This document shows positions 25,026 through 34,201 of a DNA stretch of 57,380 bases, one piece after another. Source of the DNA: Candidatus Methylobacter titanis (lineage in GTDB: Bacteria > Pseudomonadota > Gammaproteobacteria > Methylococcales > Methylomonadaceae); the NCBI GenBank assembly GCA_029946125.1, contig JAQSDX010000020.1:1-57380 (forward strand). The letters run 5' to 3'. The notes below the pieces were generated by a model, which was not told the origin of the DNA, did no database searches, and worked only from the letters and a program-made list of their open reading frames with translations. The position numbers and the translations under genes are program-made. Position 1 is the first letter of the stretch. Every line of letters begins with the position of its first letter.

Positions 25026-25859
25026 ATGATAAATATCGGCAAAATAAATAAACTGAATGTCGTTAAACAACAAGGTGCTGATGTCTATCTTGATGACGGA
25101 ACCTCGGGAAAAGTGCGGCTGGCGGACAGAAGGCTGCCCGCAAACTGCCAGGTTGGCGATAGTCTGGACGTATTTGTTTACGTGGATTCGGAGGGTCATC
25201 TGGCGGCCACCAGCAAAAAGCCCTTGGCCGAAGTGGGTGATATAGCCTGGATGAAAGTGGTATCGCTCAATTATGTGGGGGCATTTCTGGAGTGGGGTCT
25301 GCCTAAAGATTTGCTGGTGCCTTTTAGCGAGCAATACCATGAGATGGAAGTAGGACGGTCTTATCTGGTTAAGGTATTTCTTGACGAGCAAAACCGCATT
25401 GCCGCAACCACCAAGATTGATAAATTACTCAGCGATGAATCGGTCGATTTTGAAGTCGGCCAAAAAGTGTCGCTGATCATCGCCGATGCTTCTGATCTGG
25501 GTATTAAAGCCATTATCAACAACAGCCATTGGGGCATGTTGTATCAAAACGAGTTATATCAGCCGGTCAAAAAAGGCCAAAAATTGGACGGTTACATTAA
25601 GCAGATACGGGAAGATCATAAGATTGATCTGAGTTTGCACCAGCCGGGATACGCCAAGGTGGTATCGCTTACCGATAGCATTATCGCCAAGCTGAAAGCC
25701 AATAACGGCGAGTTGCTGCTGAGCGATAAAAGTCCGCCTGAAGCTATTTATGCCGCGTTCGGAGTCAGTAAAAAAGTATTCAAACAGGCCATTGGTGCGT
25801 TGTATAAGCAACAATTAATCACTGTCGATAAAAATGGGATTAAGCTGGTTAACCCGTAG
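25026..25859 (+). CDS. cvfB: CvfB-type S1 RNA-binding protein
   Basis: The product has 277 residues. Several tandem S1-like beta-barrels are visible (GKINKLNVVKQQGADVYLDDG; VGDIAWMKVVSLNYVGAFLEWGLPKDLLVPFSEQ; VGRSYLVKVFLDEQNRIAATTKI), followed by a C-terminal winged-helix (PPEAIYAAFGVSKKVFKQAIGALYKQQLITVDKNGI), the architecture of the CvfB/YitL family. Members bind RNA; in Staphylococcus CvfB affects virulence gene expression. Role in gammaproteobacteria is not well defined. Confidence 0.9.
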   Translation: MINIGKINKLNVVKQQGADVYLDDGTSGKVRLADRRLPANCQVGDSLDVFVYVDSEGHLAATSKKPLAEVGDIAWMKVVSLNYVGAFLEWGLPKDLLVPFSEQYHEMEVGRSYLVKVFLDEQNRIAATTKIDKLLSDESVDFEVGQKVSLIIADASDLGIKAIINNSHWGMLYQNELYQPVKKGQKLDGYIKQIREDHKIDLSLHQPGYAKVVSLTDSIIAKLKANNGELLLSDKSPPEAIYAAFGVSKKVFKQAIGALYKQQLITVDKNGIKLVNP

Positions 25860-25967
25860 ATTGGGTTGATACTTTTCTAACTCAACCTATACCATGCCGC
25901 GGTAATGTGTTGGGTTACGAAAAGAGGTAATACAACGAAATTGAAAGCAGTATGGCTAGATTCAGAA

Positions 25968-28154
25968 CTATTTTTTCAAGGGTAGCTGCATCTCAGGTAG
26001 CGGCATGCCGATATGGTAGCCCTGGGCATAATTGATGCCCATACTCTTAAGCGCTTCCCAAATTTCCTGATTTTCGACAAATTCGGCAACGGTGAGGATG
26101 TCGATGTCCTGGCACAATCGCGACAAGTTATGTACCAAGGCATAATCCACTTTAGAGCTCAGTATATTACGCACAAAGGCGCCATCAATTTTGACGTATT
26201 CAAAACGCAACTCACGCAAATAATGAAACGAGTTATAACCGGTACCGAAATCGTCCAGCGCAAAGGCAAAACCTTTACGACGCAGATTGGTCAAAAACCG
26301 GCGCATGTTGGCCATATCGCCAATCGCATCGCGTTCCAGCAATTCAAATACAATGCTTTCCGGGGGGAGTTCCAGTTGTTGGCAGAGCTCTTCGGCATAA
26401 CCCAAAATGCCACGGCCTTGAATTTCCTGTACCGATAAATTGATAAAAACTTTCGCATTCGCTTCCGGGCGGTTGGCATCCATGGCAGCGCGTTTAGCGG
26501 CAAACGAGTTGTTGATCATGGCGAGGTCGAGATCACGTGCCATGCCATATTTGTCAATGGTTTCGATAAACATTGCTGCCGAAGTTGTTTCTCCTGTTGG
26601 CGATTTATGTCTGGCCAGCGTTTCAAAGGCATAGAGTTCGCCGGTCTGACAATTAACTATCGATTGATAATAGGGAATAATCCGGCCTTCTTTTAACGCC
26701 TCGCGCAGACTTTCCGCATTATCGCGGGTCTCGCGAATACTGATGCGCTCCTCCGTTGCATCAAAGGCGAAAACGCTGTCTTTACCCATGTCTTTAGCTT
26801 TGTACATGGCGGCGTCGACGCCCTCCAACAGTGTATCTATGGTTAGGCCATCAACGGGATAACTGCTCACACCTATGGAGACGGTTAAATGAAAGCGATT
26901 ACCTTGTGCGGAGGTGATGGCTAATTCCCTCAGTGCTTTGCCTATTTTTTCGGCAACTACCCGGGCGCCTTTTGGACCGGTTTCAGTCAGGATGATGGCA
27001 AATTCGTCTCCGCCGATGCGGGCGCACAAATCGCCATTACGGGTATGTTCAAGCAGCACATTGGCGATGGAGCACAGCGCTGTATCGCCGGTGGGATGCC
27101 CATAGGAATCATTAATGTCCTTAAAGTCGTCCAGGTCGAGCATCAGTAAGCTAAACTCATGCTGGTGACGCTCGGAACGACCTATTTCATAGTTTAAAAT
27201 ATCGTTAAACTGGCGGCGATTATGCAGTCCGGTAAGGGGATCATGTACGGCGTAGTATTCAAGTTCTAACAGGGTACGCGATAACACCTTGCTGGAACCG
27301 ACCACCATGACCATCACGGCAAGTATCGCACGGATAACGCTGGCTTCTTGTGCGGATAAGCTGTTTTCAGCGGCGTAAGCGACCCCTAATAACCCGGCTA
27401 AATTGGTCGAGTGATCAGGTACCGGCACGCTAATCATTTTAATATCGAAATTTGGCTTGATTACAGCACCACAATTAATATGAAATTCTTCAATATCTAG
27501 CGGCGCATCAGGGGGTAGGCCAATGCTTTCAAGCATCTGTTTGCTCAGCAAGCCTCGCGCTTGTATTCGTGCCTCATTCGGGCAGTCGCCCAGATAATAC
27601 AAATACAACGATAAGCCATGTTCTTCGGCAAAGGCGATGTAAAAAAAACTAAACGGGAAAATGGTGTAAAAATCCGCCAGAATTTCCTGTACAAATTCTT
27701 TCCATTGCGAGATGTGTTCGTGCGACAGGATAATGCGTTCCAGTACCTGGCTTTGGCGCTCCAGTAAGTCTTTTTCAATCAAAACAGAAGACAGCTCAAG
27801 TAAAGTTTGATTGAATTCGATCAGCAGGTTTTTGATGTGTCGGTCATTAGCCGTCCACTGCTCACTGCGTTGCTGGAATAGCAAGTCAAGACTCCGATCC
27901 AGTCTTGTGCAGGTATTGAGGATATGCGTAATCGTTGGAATCATCGCAATCATGGCGTTGGAGTCACCGGCAGCCATAGCGGACATGGTCGTCATCAATT
28001 TACTGATAATCTCCTGATGTACATTATGATTAAGCTCGGATATATCCGTTGCAGAGCGCTGAGTGCGTGTTTGGTTTTCTAAAATCTCGGCTATCTGAGT
28101 GATAATGCTTAAGCGTAAAGCCTCCAGATGACTGGGCTGCGATAACTGGCTCAT
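25968..28154 (-). CDS. GAF-like sensor with GGDEF and EAL domains (c-di-GMP turnover)
   Basis: I chose the ATG at 28154 (AGAGGA 6 bases upstream); an in-frame TTG at 28160 overlaps the previous stop. The 728-residue product has a helical N-terminus, a GAF-like region (~180-310), a GGDEF domain with intact RIGGDEF and an upstream RNGD five residues before it (inhibitory I-site), and an EAL domain where the signature reads ETLAR. EAL residues needed for hydrolysis are present: FINLS, FELLERDA, LDDFGTGYNS, VKIDG, VAEFVEN. Both synthesis and hydrolysis of c-di-GMP are therefore possible. No membrane segment. Its coupling to the ODP-type gene upstream suggests control by oxygen or nitric oxide. 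Confidence 0.92.
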   Translation of the reverse strand: MSQLSQPSHLEALRLSIITQIAEILENQTRTQRSATDISELNHNVHQEIISKLMTTMSAMAAGDSNAMIAMIPTITHILNTCTRLDRSLDLLFQQRSEQWTANDRHIKNLLIEFNQTLLELSSVLIEKDLLERQSQVLERIILSHEHISQWKEFVQEILADFYTIFPFSFFYIAFAEEHGLSLYLYYLGDCPNEARIQARGLLSKQMLESIGLPPDAPLDIEEFHINCGAVIKPNFDIKMISVPVPDHSTNLAGLLGVAYAAENSLSAQEASVIRAILAVMVMVVGSSKVLSRTLLELEYYAVHDPLTGLHNRRQFNDILNYEIGRSERHQHEFSLLMLDLDDFKDINDSYGHPTGDTALCSIANVLLEHTRNGDLCARIGGDEFAIILTETGPKGARVVAEKIGKALRELAITSAQGNRFHLTVSIGVSSYPVDGLTIDTLLEGVDAAMYKAKDMGKDSVFAFDATEERISIRETRDNAESLREALKEGRIIPYYQSIVNCQTGELYAFETLARHKSPTGETTSAAMFIETIDKYGMARDLDLAMINNSFAAKRAAMDANRPEANAKVFINLSVQEIQGRGILGYAEELCQQLELPPESIVFELLERDAIGDMANMRRFLTNLRRKGFAFALDDFGTGYNSFHYLRELRFEYVKIDGAFVRNILSSKVDYALVHNLSRLCQDIDILTVAEFVENQEIWEALKSMGINYAQGYHIGMPLPEMQLPLKK

Positions 28155-28156
28155 GC

Positions 28157-28927
28157 TCAATCCTCTTCCTGAAAGTATCCACCCGGCTGCATCAAATCAA
28201 TGCCGCATTGCAGATCTTTGAGCCAGTTTAAGAAATCCTGCACGGCAGCGCCCCGATAAATTGGGCCGTGTTGCGGGGCAATCATCTCAATATCCAGGTC
28301 GGCAATAGTCTCCAACCAACAGCGTATCGCTTTGTTAGAGCACATGTAGCGGCGATGAAATCCCTTGATATAGGGGATGTGGCTGGAAAAATCGTCCACA
28401 TAGGCGTCATTTTTATCCATGGGCAACATTGCCGCTCCGATATCGCCGGTGAACAGGATTTTAGAAATCGGATCGTATACGTTGATTTGGCCTTCGGAAT
28501 GCAAAAAATGCGCGGGTACGATTTTTAGCTTAAAGCCGGGAGAGGGTTCGCAGTCCATGCCTTCATTGGGTACGCCGATAAATCGCGCCATGTCTTTTAA
28601 ACCGTAATGGGGCAAAAAGCGTATCCAGATGCTGGAAACATAAACGGGCGAGTGACACAGTTCCAGCCAGGTTGATAGGCCGCCGACGATGTCGGGATCT
28701 TGATGCGACAAAAAAATGGCTTTAATTTGTTCCGGCCCCACGTAACGCAACATTTCCGCCAGAACCCGGGGCATCACCCCAAAACCGCCCGGATCGAGCA
28801 GTACGCCGTCATTATGATGGGTGATCAGATACTGATTGGAACGAACGCCGTCTTCTTCGCCCGGCTCACTCTCGTTGAGTAAAATAAAACGGTGATTAAT
28901 GGATTCAAATAATGTGATGTTGCGCAT
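28157..28927 (-). CDS. ODP-type di-iron metallo-beta-lactamase-fold protein
   Basis: The product has 256 residues. It has the flavodiiron-like ligand pattern: SHQDPDIVGGL (HxDxD), a His in HFLHSEGQINVYDP, Asp in FTGDIGAA and His in APQHGPIY, on a metallo-beta-lactamase fold without a flavodoxin domain. Such stand-alone ODP proteins bind O2 at a di-iron site in Treponema and Thermotoga. The stop overlaps the alternative start of the GGDEF-EAL gene, so the two are produced together; the likely role is sensing O2 (or NO) and passing the state to c-di-GMP metabolism. That link is inference. Confidence 0.82.
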   Translation of the reverse strand: MRNITLFESINHRFILLNESEPGEEDGVRSNQYLITHHNDGVLLDPGGFGVMPRVLAEMLRYVGPEQIKAIFLSHQDPDIVGGLSTWLELCHSPVYVSSIWIRFLPHYGLKDMARFIGVPNEGMDCEPSPGFKLKIVPAHFLHSEGQINVYDPISKILFTGDIGAAMLPMDKNDAYVDDFSSHIPYIKGFHRRYMCSNKAIRCWLETIADLDIEMIAPQHGPIYRGAAVQDFLNWLKDLQCGIDLMQPGGYFQEED

Positions 28928-29103
28928 ATTCCCTAATTTTCTGCTGGTTTATGGTTTTTATATTTTCCCTAGTTTACTTCAGGTTATTTAAAAAAGCATG
29001 GTTATAAGCTATTATTAATGCACCATAAGTTTTAAAAAACTATATTGCTGTTATAAAAATCATGATAATAAACCGGTAAACAGCGAATATAGCTAATGGC
29101 TGC

Positions 29104-30792
29104 TTATTTCTTGCCACCACTCACCAAAAGCGGTAATGCGAGTATAGCCAGACACATTAACCATCCCAGTAATTGACAATTGGTTACGGAAAAAACCAAA
29201 GCAACGCCAATTCGTTCTAGCACATCAGGATAAGCGAGGATAAAGTCGCGGCTTTCCAGGAAGGCTTGGCTTTCCCGAATAATAAGCGCCAAGCCCATGA
29301 TCAGCAGTGCGTAGCCCATTATCTTATCCTGATCGGCTTTGGTATTTTGGTGTCCAGCCAATCGGTTAATCTCCAGGGTCTTTAACGAATATGAACGTTC
29401 GGTCATATAGCTGATGATCATTAAGCCCAAGACTCCGATAACAGGAATGTAAACCGCTGCGGTCGGAAAGCTGATATAACGCCCATTTAACGCCAGGCCG
29501 AAGGTTTTATAAACGGCAAATCCGGCAAACAGTATATAGAGCGTATATATCCAGGAGCCGAGTTTTGGATGGGGCGTTTGATTGGCAAACAGCGCATAGC
29601 TGCGCCGCAATATCAAGCCGGCCAAGAGTGCGTTTGCTCCCGCGATTAGCGCTGTCTGAAGACGCTGCCAGTCGCTATAACTGGTATACCACAGGTTCTC
29701 AGTCATGCTTGCCAGCAGTAAGGCCAGCAGTTGCGAGAATAGCAAAAAAACCGCCAGGCGCATTGAGGATAACGATTGTAATGGCTTCCAGCAGCCGATA
29801 ACGATGAATAGAAAAAGGATCGTTGAGGCGATAACGCCGTTAAACCAACCCGGATTTTCGTAGACTTTTCCGGTCAACGGAAAAACCTCTTTACGATCGA
29901 CAGAATAAAGCCCCCAGTTAGCACCGACTACGCCTTCAAAGTCACTTTTCCAGGATTGGTTAAAGGCTTCGACAATGTTGTAATCGAAGCCGTTTTTAGT
30001 GGCTACTTCAATTAGTTTACGGATAAATTTTGCTTCGTTTACCACGCTAGGCACTGCCCAGCCGCGTTGCCTACCTGCGCCCGGCCAGCCTGATTCGCCG
30101 ATCAGTATGGGTTTTCCGGGGGCAATGGAATCGGCTTCCTGTTGAACCTGCCGGTAAATGCGCTCAATATGCTCAGGCGCTTGGTCTACGGTGATAGGTT
30201 TATCCTCCCAGTAGGGCAGAATGTGGATGGTAATAAAATCCACTTCCTTGATTAACTCCGGGTATTTCATGTACATAGACCATACATCGGCATAAGAAAC
30301 CGGCTGTTTAACCGAGCGTTTGACTTCGCGTATGTATTCAATCAGCTGCTCCGGCTCCAGATCGCCGCGTAACAGCACTTCGTTGCCGACGATAACCCGT
30401 TTGACCACGTCGGGATTCGCGTTGGCGGAGCGGATGACTTCGGCGATTTCTGTTTCATTGTCGGCTTTTATGGAACCCAGCCAAGCGCCTTGAATCATCT
30501 TTAATCCGTGCTTTTGCGCTAAGGCGGGAATAACCGGCATACTGCCTTCCGCGCTGGCATAGGTGCGAATAGAGTGGGTTTTTTCACCCATTAAACGCAA
30601 GTCAGCGTCAATTTGTTCGGGTGTGGGGAATTTTTCATCCATAGGCCCCTGGCCTTCTCGAAACGGAGCGAATGATAGGCTGCCCAGTTTTCCTGACGGA
30701 ACGTCCGACCCTACATCTTGAGGTAAGTTGGTAAACCAACCTAACAAACCGTTAAGTAAAACAACCAATGCAACGAATAAAGCAATTCTCAT
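29104..30792 (-). CDS. Membrane-bound GH17 family protein (beta-1,3-glucan acting)
   Basis: The product has 562 residues. An N-terminal hydrophobic anchor (IALFVALVVLLNGLLGW) is followed by a GH17 TIM barrel (~35-330) with acid/base Glu in IVGNEVLLRG and nucleophile Glu in LIGESGWPG. Then six or seven transmembrane helices reach the C-terminus. This layout matches bacterial GH17 membrane glucanosyltransferases that branch or elongate beta-1,3-glucan, for instance next to NdvB-type synthases. No glucan synthase is visible in the window. Confidence 0.85.
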   Translation of the reverse strand: MRIALFVALVVLLNGLLGWFTNLPQDVGSDVPSGKLGSLSFAPFREGQGPMDEKFPTPEQIDADLRLMGEKTHSIRTYASAEGSMPVIPALAQKHGLKMIQGAWLGSIKADNETEIAEVIRSANANPDVVKRVIVGNEVLLRGDLEPEQLIEYIREVKRSVKQPVSYADVWSMYMKYPELIKEVDFITIHILPYWEDKPITVDQAPEHIERIYRQVQQEADSIAPGKPILIGESGWPGAGRQRGWAVPSVVNEAKFIRKLIEVATKNGFDYNIVEAFNQSWKSDFEGVVGANWGLYSVDRKEVFPLTGKVYENPGWFNGVIASTILFLFIVIGCWKPLQSLSSMRLAVFLLFSQLLALLLASMTENLWYTSYSDWQRLQTALIAGANALLAGLILRRSYALFANQTPHPKLGSWIYTLYILFAGFAVYKTFGLALNGRYISFPTAAVYIPVIGVLGLMIISYMTERSYSLKTLEINRLAGHQNTKADQDKIMGYALLIMGLALIIRESQAFLESRDFILAYPDVLERIGVALVFSVTNCQLLGWLMCLAILALPLLVSGGKK

Positions 30793-30966
30793 AGTTAAGA
30801 TCAGTAGATTGAAAAATTTTGAAAGAGGGCGTTATAACATACACCGATTAGATCAGCATCATCTCACAATGGTTATCTTTTGAATATGGGCAGACTTTTT
30901 ATGGCATAAACTACGCAAACGCTAAGCGTTCAGCTAAAATACGGTTTTTTTTGTTTCTGCAACCTT

Positions 30967-31566
30967 ATGGCTAAAAACATTCGTATTGAAAGATGGAGCG
31001 GCGCAGCTCTGGAACAGTTTATTCCTGAACTCGCGCGGCTTAGAATTGAAGTGTTTCGCGACTTTCCGTATTTGTATGACGGGAACATAGATTATGAAAA
31101 AAAATATTTACAGACTTATATCGATTGTCCCGAAAGCGTCATCGTGATTGCGTTCGATGGCGATACCGTGGTCGGAGCATCGACAGCGATTCCGATGAAA
31201 TATGAAACTGATGAGCTGAAAAAACCGTTTATCGAGCAGGGTTACGATCTCGACGAGGTTTTTTATTGCAGTGAATCGGTGTTGAACAAGGCTTATCGCG
31301 GCCTGGGTATCGGCGTTAAATTTTTCGAACAAAGAGAGGCTCACGCCGAGAGTTTGGGCGGCTTCAAGCATATTTGTTTTTGTTGTGTCGAGCGACCAGT
31401 AGATCATCCCAGACGCCCGATCGATTATGTGCCTTTGGATCAATTCTGGAACAAACGCGGCTACGTCAAACATCCTGAACTTGACACAATCTATATCTGG
31501 AAAGATCTGGATGATGTTGACGAGACGCCTAAACCGATGACTTTCTGGTTGAAAAATGAACGTTAA
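30967..31566 (+). CDS. GNAT family N-acetyltransferase
   Basis: The product has 199 residues. The acetyl-CoA-binding region reads SVLNKAYRGLGIGVKFFEQREAHAE, equivalent to the Q/RxxGxG/A motif A, preceded by VVGASTAIPM. Its stop overlaps the start of the nitrilase-like gene by 11 bp. GNAT and nitrilase-type hydrolases are often fused or adjacent, so the two probably act on one metabolite; identity unknown. Confidence 0.88.
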   Translation: MAKNIRIERWSGAALEQFIPELARLRIEVFRDFPYLYDGNIDYEKKYLQTYIDCPESVIVIAFDGDTVVGASTAIPMKYETDELKKPFIEQGYDLDEVFYCSESVLNKAYRGLGIGVKFFEQREAHAESLGGFKHICFCCVERPVDHPRRPIDYVPLDQFWNKRGYVKHPELDTIYIWKDLDDVDETPKPMTFWLKNER

Positions 31567-32530
31567 AATTGCGACAGCCCAATACGACATCAGTTTTCTG
31601 GAAAACTGGCAACAGTATCAAAGCAAAGTTGAACGCTGGGTGCTTGATGCGGCGCAGCAGGATGCGAAGATTTTGCTTTTTCCCGAGTATGCCAGTATGG
31701 AATTGGCCTCGTTATTTATCGCCAGGGATGGTGTGTATGCCGTAAGCCTGTCGGGAACAGGCTCGGCGATCGCCAGGGATGGTGTGTATGCCGGAATCCT
31801 GCCGGGAGCAGGTTCGGCGGGCGAGGCGGTTTATTCATCGTTAAGCAAGCAGTTGGCAGTCATGCAGTCATTGCTTGAAGATTATCTGGACTTGTTTCAA
31901 ATGCTGGCTAAAAAATACCAGTGCATCATCCAGTCGGGCACGTTTCCGGTAAAAACAGATTCCGGCGCCTATCGAAACCGGGCTTATTTGTTTATGCCGA
32001 ACGGTCAGTTCGATTATCAGGATAAGCTGATGATGACCCGTTTTGAAAACGAGCAATGGCTGATTCAAAGCGGTGAGGAATTACGGTGTTTTGATAGCGA
32101 ATACGGAAAAATCGCCATCAATGTTTGCTATGACAGTGAATTTCCGATGCTGGCAAGAAAGCAGGTTGAAGCCGGAGCAAATCTGATTTTAGTGCCCAGT
32201 TGTACCGATACGCTGGCAGGTTATCATCGCGTCAAAATAGGCTGCCAGGCGCGAGCCTTGGAAAATCAGTGTTATGTCGTTCAAGCTGCGTTGGTAGGCA
32301 ATGCGCCTTGGTCTGAAGCCGTCGATGTCAATATCGGTGCAGCGGCTGTTTATACGCCTGTGGATCGTGGATTTCCTGATAACGGCATTTTAGCGGCAGG
32401 CAAACTCAATGCGGTACAATGGGTTGTTGCCGAAGTATCGCTCGGTGCTTGCGCTACGGTTCGGGAGCAAGGACAAGTCTTCAACTACAAAGACTGGTCA
32501 TTGCAGCATGCATTTGTTATGCGGTCCTGA
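31556..32530 (+). CDS. Nitrilase-superfamily carbon-nitrogen hydrolase with repeat insertion
   Basis: The product has 324 residues with the catalytic triad: Glu in FPEYASMEL, Lys in YQDKLMMTRFE, Cys in INVCYDSEFP. It hydrolyses amide or nitrile bonds of small molecules. Residues ~56-89 (two copies of ARDGVYAxxLxGxGSA) do not belong to the family pattern and are encoded by two tandem 51-bp repeats; they interrupt the first helix after the catalytic-Glu loop. Because the insert is in frame and close to the catalytic Glu (43), activity may be affected. Coupled to the GNAT gene. Confidence 0.9.
   Translation: MNVKIATAQYDISFLENWQQYQSKVERWVLDAAQQDAKILLFPEYASMELASLFIARDGVYAVSLSGTGSAIARDGVYAGILPGAGSAGEAVYSSLSKQLAVMQSLLEDYLDLFQMLAKKYQCIIQSGTFPVKTDSGAYRNRAYLFMPNGQFDYQDKLMMTRFENEQWLIQSGEELRCFDSEYGKIAINVCYDSEFPMLARKQVEAGANLILVPSCTDTLAGYHRVKIGCQARALENQCYVVQAALVGNAPWSEAVDVNIGAAAVYTPVDRGFPDNGILAAGKLNAVQWVVAEVSLGACATVREQGQVFNYKDWSLQHAFVMRS
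31721..31822 (+). repeat. Two tandem 51-bp repeats inserted in frame in the nitrilase gene
   Basis: Copies at 31721-31771 and 31772-31822 both start GCCAGGGATGGTGTGTATGCC. Each contains a hairpin: CCTGTCGGGAACAGG in the first and CCTGCCGGGAGCAGG in the second. The hairpin shape suggests a dispersed palindromic repeat that inserted and then duplicated. Confidence 0.9.
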
Positions 32531-32590
32531 TTAAACCGTCGACAAAAACCACCTAACGACGACGATGTTGACTTTGCGGCTTTTATTTTA

Positions 32591-33112
32591 ATGATTAGGC
32601 TTTCCCTATTGTTGGCTCTGGCGTCATTACCGGTATTTTTATCGGTAGAACTGTTGTTGTGGTTAGCCGTACCTGGTTTGTCGGGTGTGTTAATTACCCT
32701 GGGTTCGGTCATGCTGTTAAGCGCGTTTTCTGCACTTATCATCACCGGCTTATTGGGTGTTTATAAAATAATTGTTCATTCTATGTTAGATTATTTTTCG
32801 CATAAACAGCGGGTACAGAGACGGCTATGGTTTGTACATGCTAGGCAGGATCAGATTAATCACCTGTTTTATTTTAAAAAATTGCAAATAAAGCATATCA
32901 ATGAACTGAACAGAAAACGCCTGTTAACGCTGAATAATCGCAAACATATTCGCTTGCTATCTAAAGCCATCAATCAGGATTTGCTGCCGATTAAAACAAA
33001 ACTACCGGGAACAATATATCAGCAACTGCAACAAGACCATGCCCGCTATCGAAAAAAGCAGGATATTGAGGCCTTGTTAATGTTGCAGCAAAAAATCTCC
33101 TCTCTTGTTTAG
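32591..33112 (+). CDS. Small membrane protein with basic helical tail, unknown function
   Basis: The product has 173 residues. Two strongly hydrophobic segments (LSLLLALASLPVFLSVELLLWLAV; ITLGSVMLLSAFSALIITGLLGVYKIIV) are followed by a basic, Gln/Lys-rich cytoplasmic helix to the end. No family recognised. It ends 3 bp before the next coding start, so the two unknown genes likely form an operon and their products may pair. Confidence 0.55.
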   Translation: MIRLSLLLALASLPVFLSVELLLWLAVPGLSGVLITLGSVMLLSAFSALIITGLLGVYKIIVHSMLDYFSHKQRVQRRLWFVHARQDQINHLFYFKKLQIKHINELNRKRLLTLNNRKHIRLLSKAINQDLLPIKTKLPGTIYQQLQQDHARYRKKQDIEALLMLQQKISSLV

Positions 33113-33115
33113 TCC

Positions 33116-33634
33116 ATGACTATGTTAAATAAGCTTATTAAGCTGTTGTATTCGGTTAAAGACGAAAATCTAAAATGGCAGCAAGCTAATCAGGGCAATC
33201 TGGCAAAACTGAAGCATGCTCGCATCCTGGCCGAGAAAGCCCTTGAAGCTGAGTTAAAAAAGAAAAGCGTACTATTGGAACACGACATCAGTCTACTGAA
33301 GACTAGGCACGATGCCGAGTTGTCGATGTTTAAAACCAAGTGCAAGCAGGATGTTAAAGACTATAAACAGTATTTGGCCTCGCTGGATCAACTGAAGTTT
33401 TCAATTCAGGCCAGTTATACAGATTTGCCGGAAGTGGTCGCCTTCACCATTCATCATCATGCGAAATATTTGCTGAATAACATGTGGGATGCGGAAGGTG
33501 TTGAACAGAAAATGCAGCACGAAATGCAGTTAATCCGTTTTATGACCACCATACATGAAGATACTCGCTTGTATCTGGAAGGCGCGACTACCGAAAACCT
33601 GCCGCAAAGAACGTTAAAGTTGATTCAGAGATAA
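33116..33634 (+). CDS. Coiled-coil protein of unknown function
   Basis: The product has 172 residues and is predominantly charged helix: ILAEKALEAELKKKSVLLEHDISLLKTRHDAELS shows clear heptad spacing. No signal peptide or membrane segment. Starts 3 bp after the preceding membrane-protein gene. A second ATG at 33122 is possible. Not recognised; context suggests it works with the membrane protein. Confidence 0.55.
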   Translation: MTMLNKLIKLLYSVKDENLKWQQANQGNLAKLKHARILAEKALEAELKKKSVLLEHDISLLKTRHDAELSMFKTKCKQDVKDYKQYLASLDQLKFSIQASYTDLPEVVAFTIHHHAKYLLNNMWDAEGVEQKMQHEMQLIRFMTTIHEDTRLYLEGATTENLPQRTLKLIQR

Positions 33635-33673
33635 TAAAGCCAGATTGTAGGAGGTAGGGCACTATTCCAGCTT

Positions 33674-34030
33674 TCAGCTGGTTAAAATTTGCCTGCCCAT
33701 GATCGAGCCCTGCATGATCATTTCAACGGACAGGGTTCCCACAAACAGTGCGGTAATGCGCCCGGCTATTTCAATATACTTTTCGATAAGGGATGCTCGA
33801 TGCTGGCGAATAACGTCGTGCAATGCCTTGAGGCCGAGCATTAACGCGATGGCTATGATGACTGCTACAAGTACAGAAGCACAGGCTATCAACCGATCAA
33901 GCCTCTTTCCAATGATGACACGGGCACTGATTGTGTTCGCCCAATCAGTGCTGGCATGGCAATTGCGCCTGCAAGATGCTCCGACTTACCCTTTAGCATC
34001 TCAGTAGCCGCTGAACCCTTAAACCGGAAA
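33674..34030 (-). pseudogene. Degraded MarC-family (UPF0056/NAAT) membrane protein gene
   Basis: On the minus strand, MLKGKSEHLAGAIAMPALIG lies in one frame and WANTISARVIIGKRLDRLIA, followed by a C-terminal segment ending ALFVGTLSVEMIMQGSIMGRQI, lies in another. Together they match the second half of MarC-type proteins (AIAMPxxIGPxTI and the C-terminal VxMIxxG helix). A frameshift near 33950 separates them, and the N-terminal half is absent. So this is a truncated, frameshifted remnant. Confidence 0.65.
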
Positions 34031-34201
34031 AAATATTTTTTCCGCAAAAATCACAAAAAACACGAAATTTTCCAAATAGATCCCAGGTTGTAGGTCGCTA
34101 CTCAAAGAGTGAATGGCTATGCCAACGATATACTGATTTATTTTGTTCCTAGAGATGCTACTTTTGGCTTTCGTGTCGTTCGTGGATTGACTGCGGTTTT
34201 G

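Noticed and set aside
26013-26634. Long plus-strand ORFs opposite the GGDEF-EAL gene
   Set aside because: Shadows of a well-supported gene on the other strand.
34109-34200. FVPRDATFGFRVVRG-like sequence resembling the end of a formylglycine-generating (SUMF1) domain
   Set aside because: Only about 20 residues match, with no catalytic part; at most a tiny remnant, so not listed as a gene.
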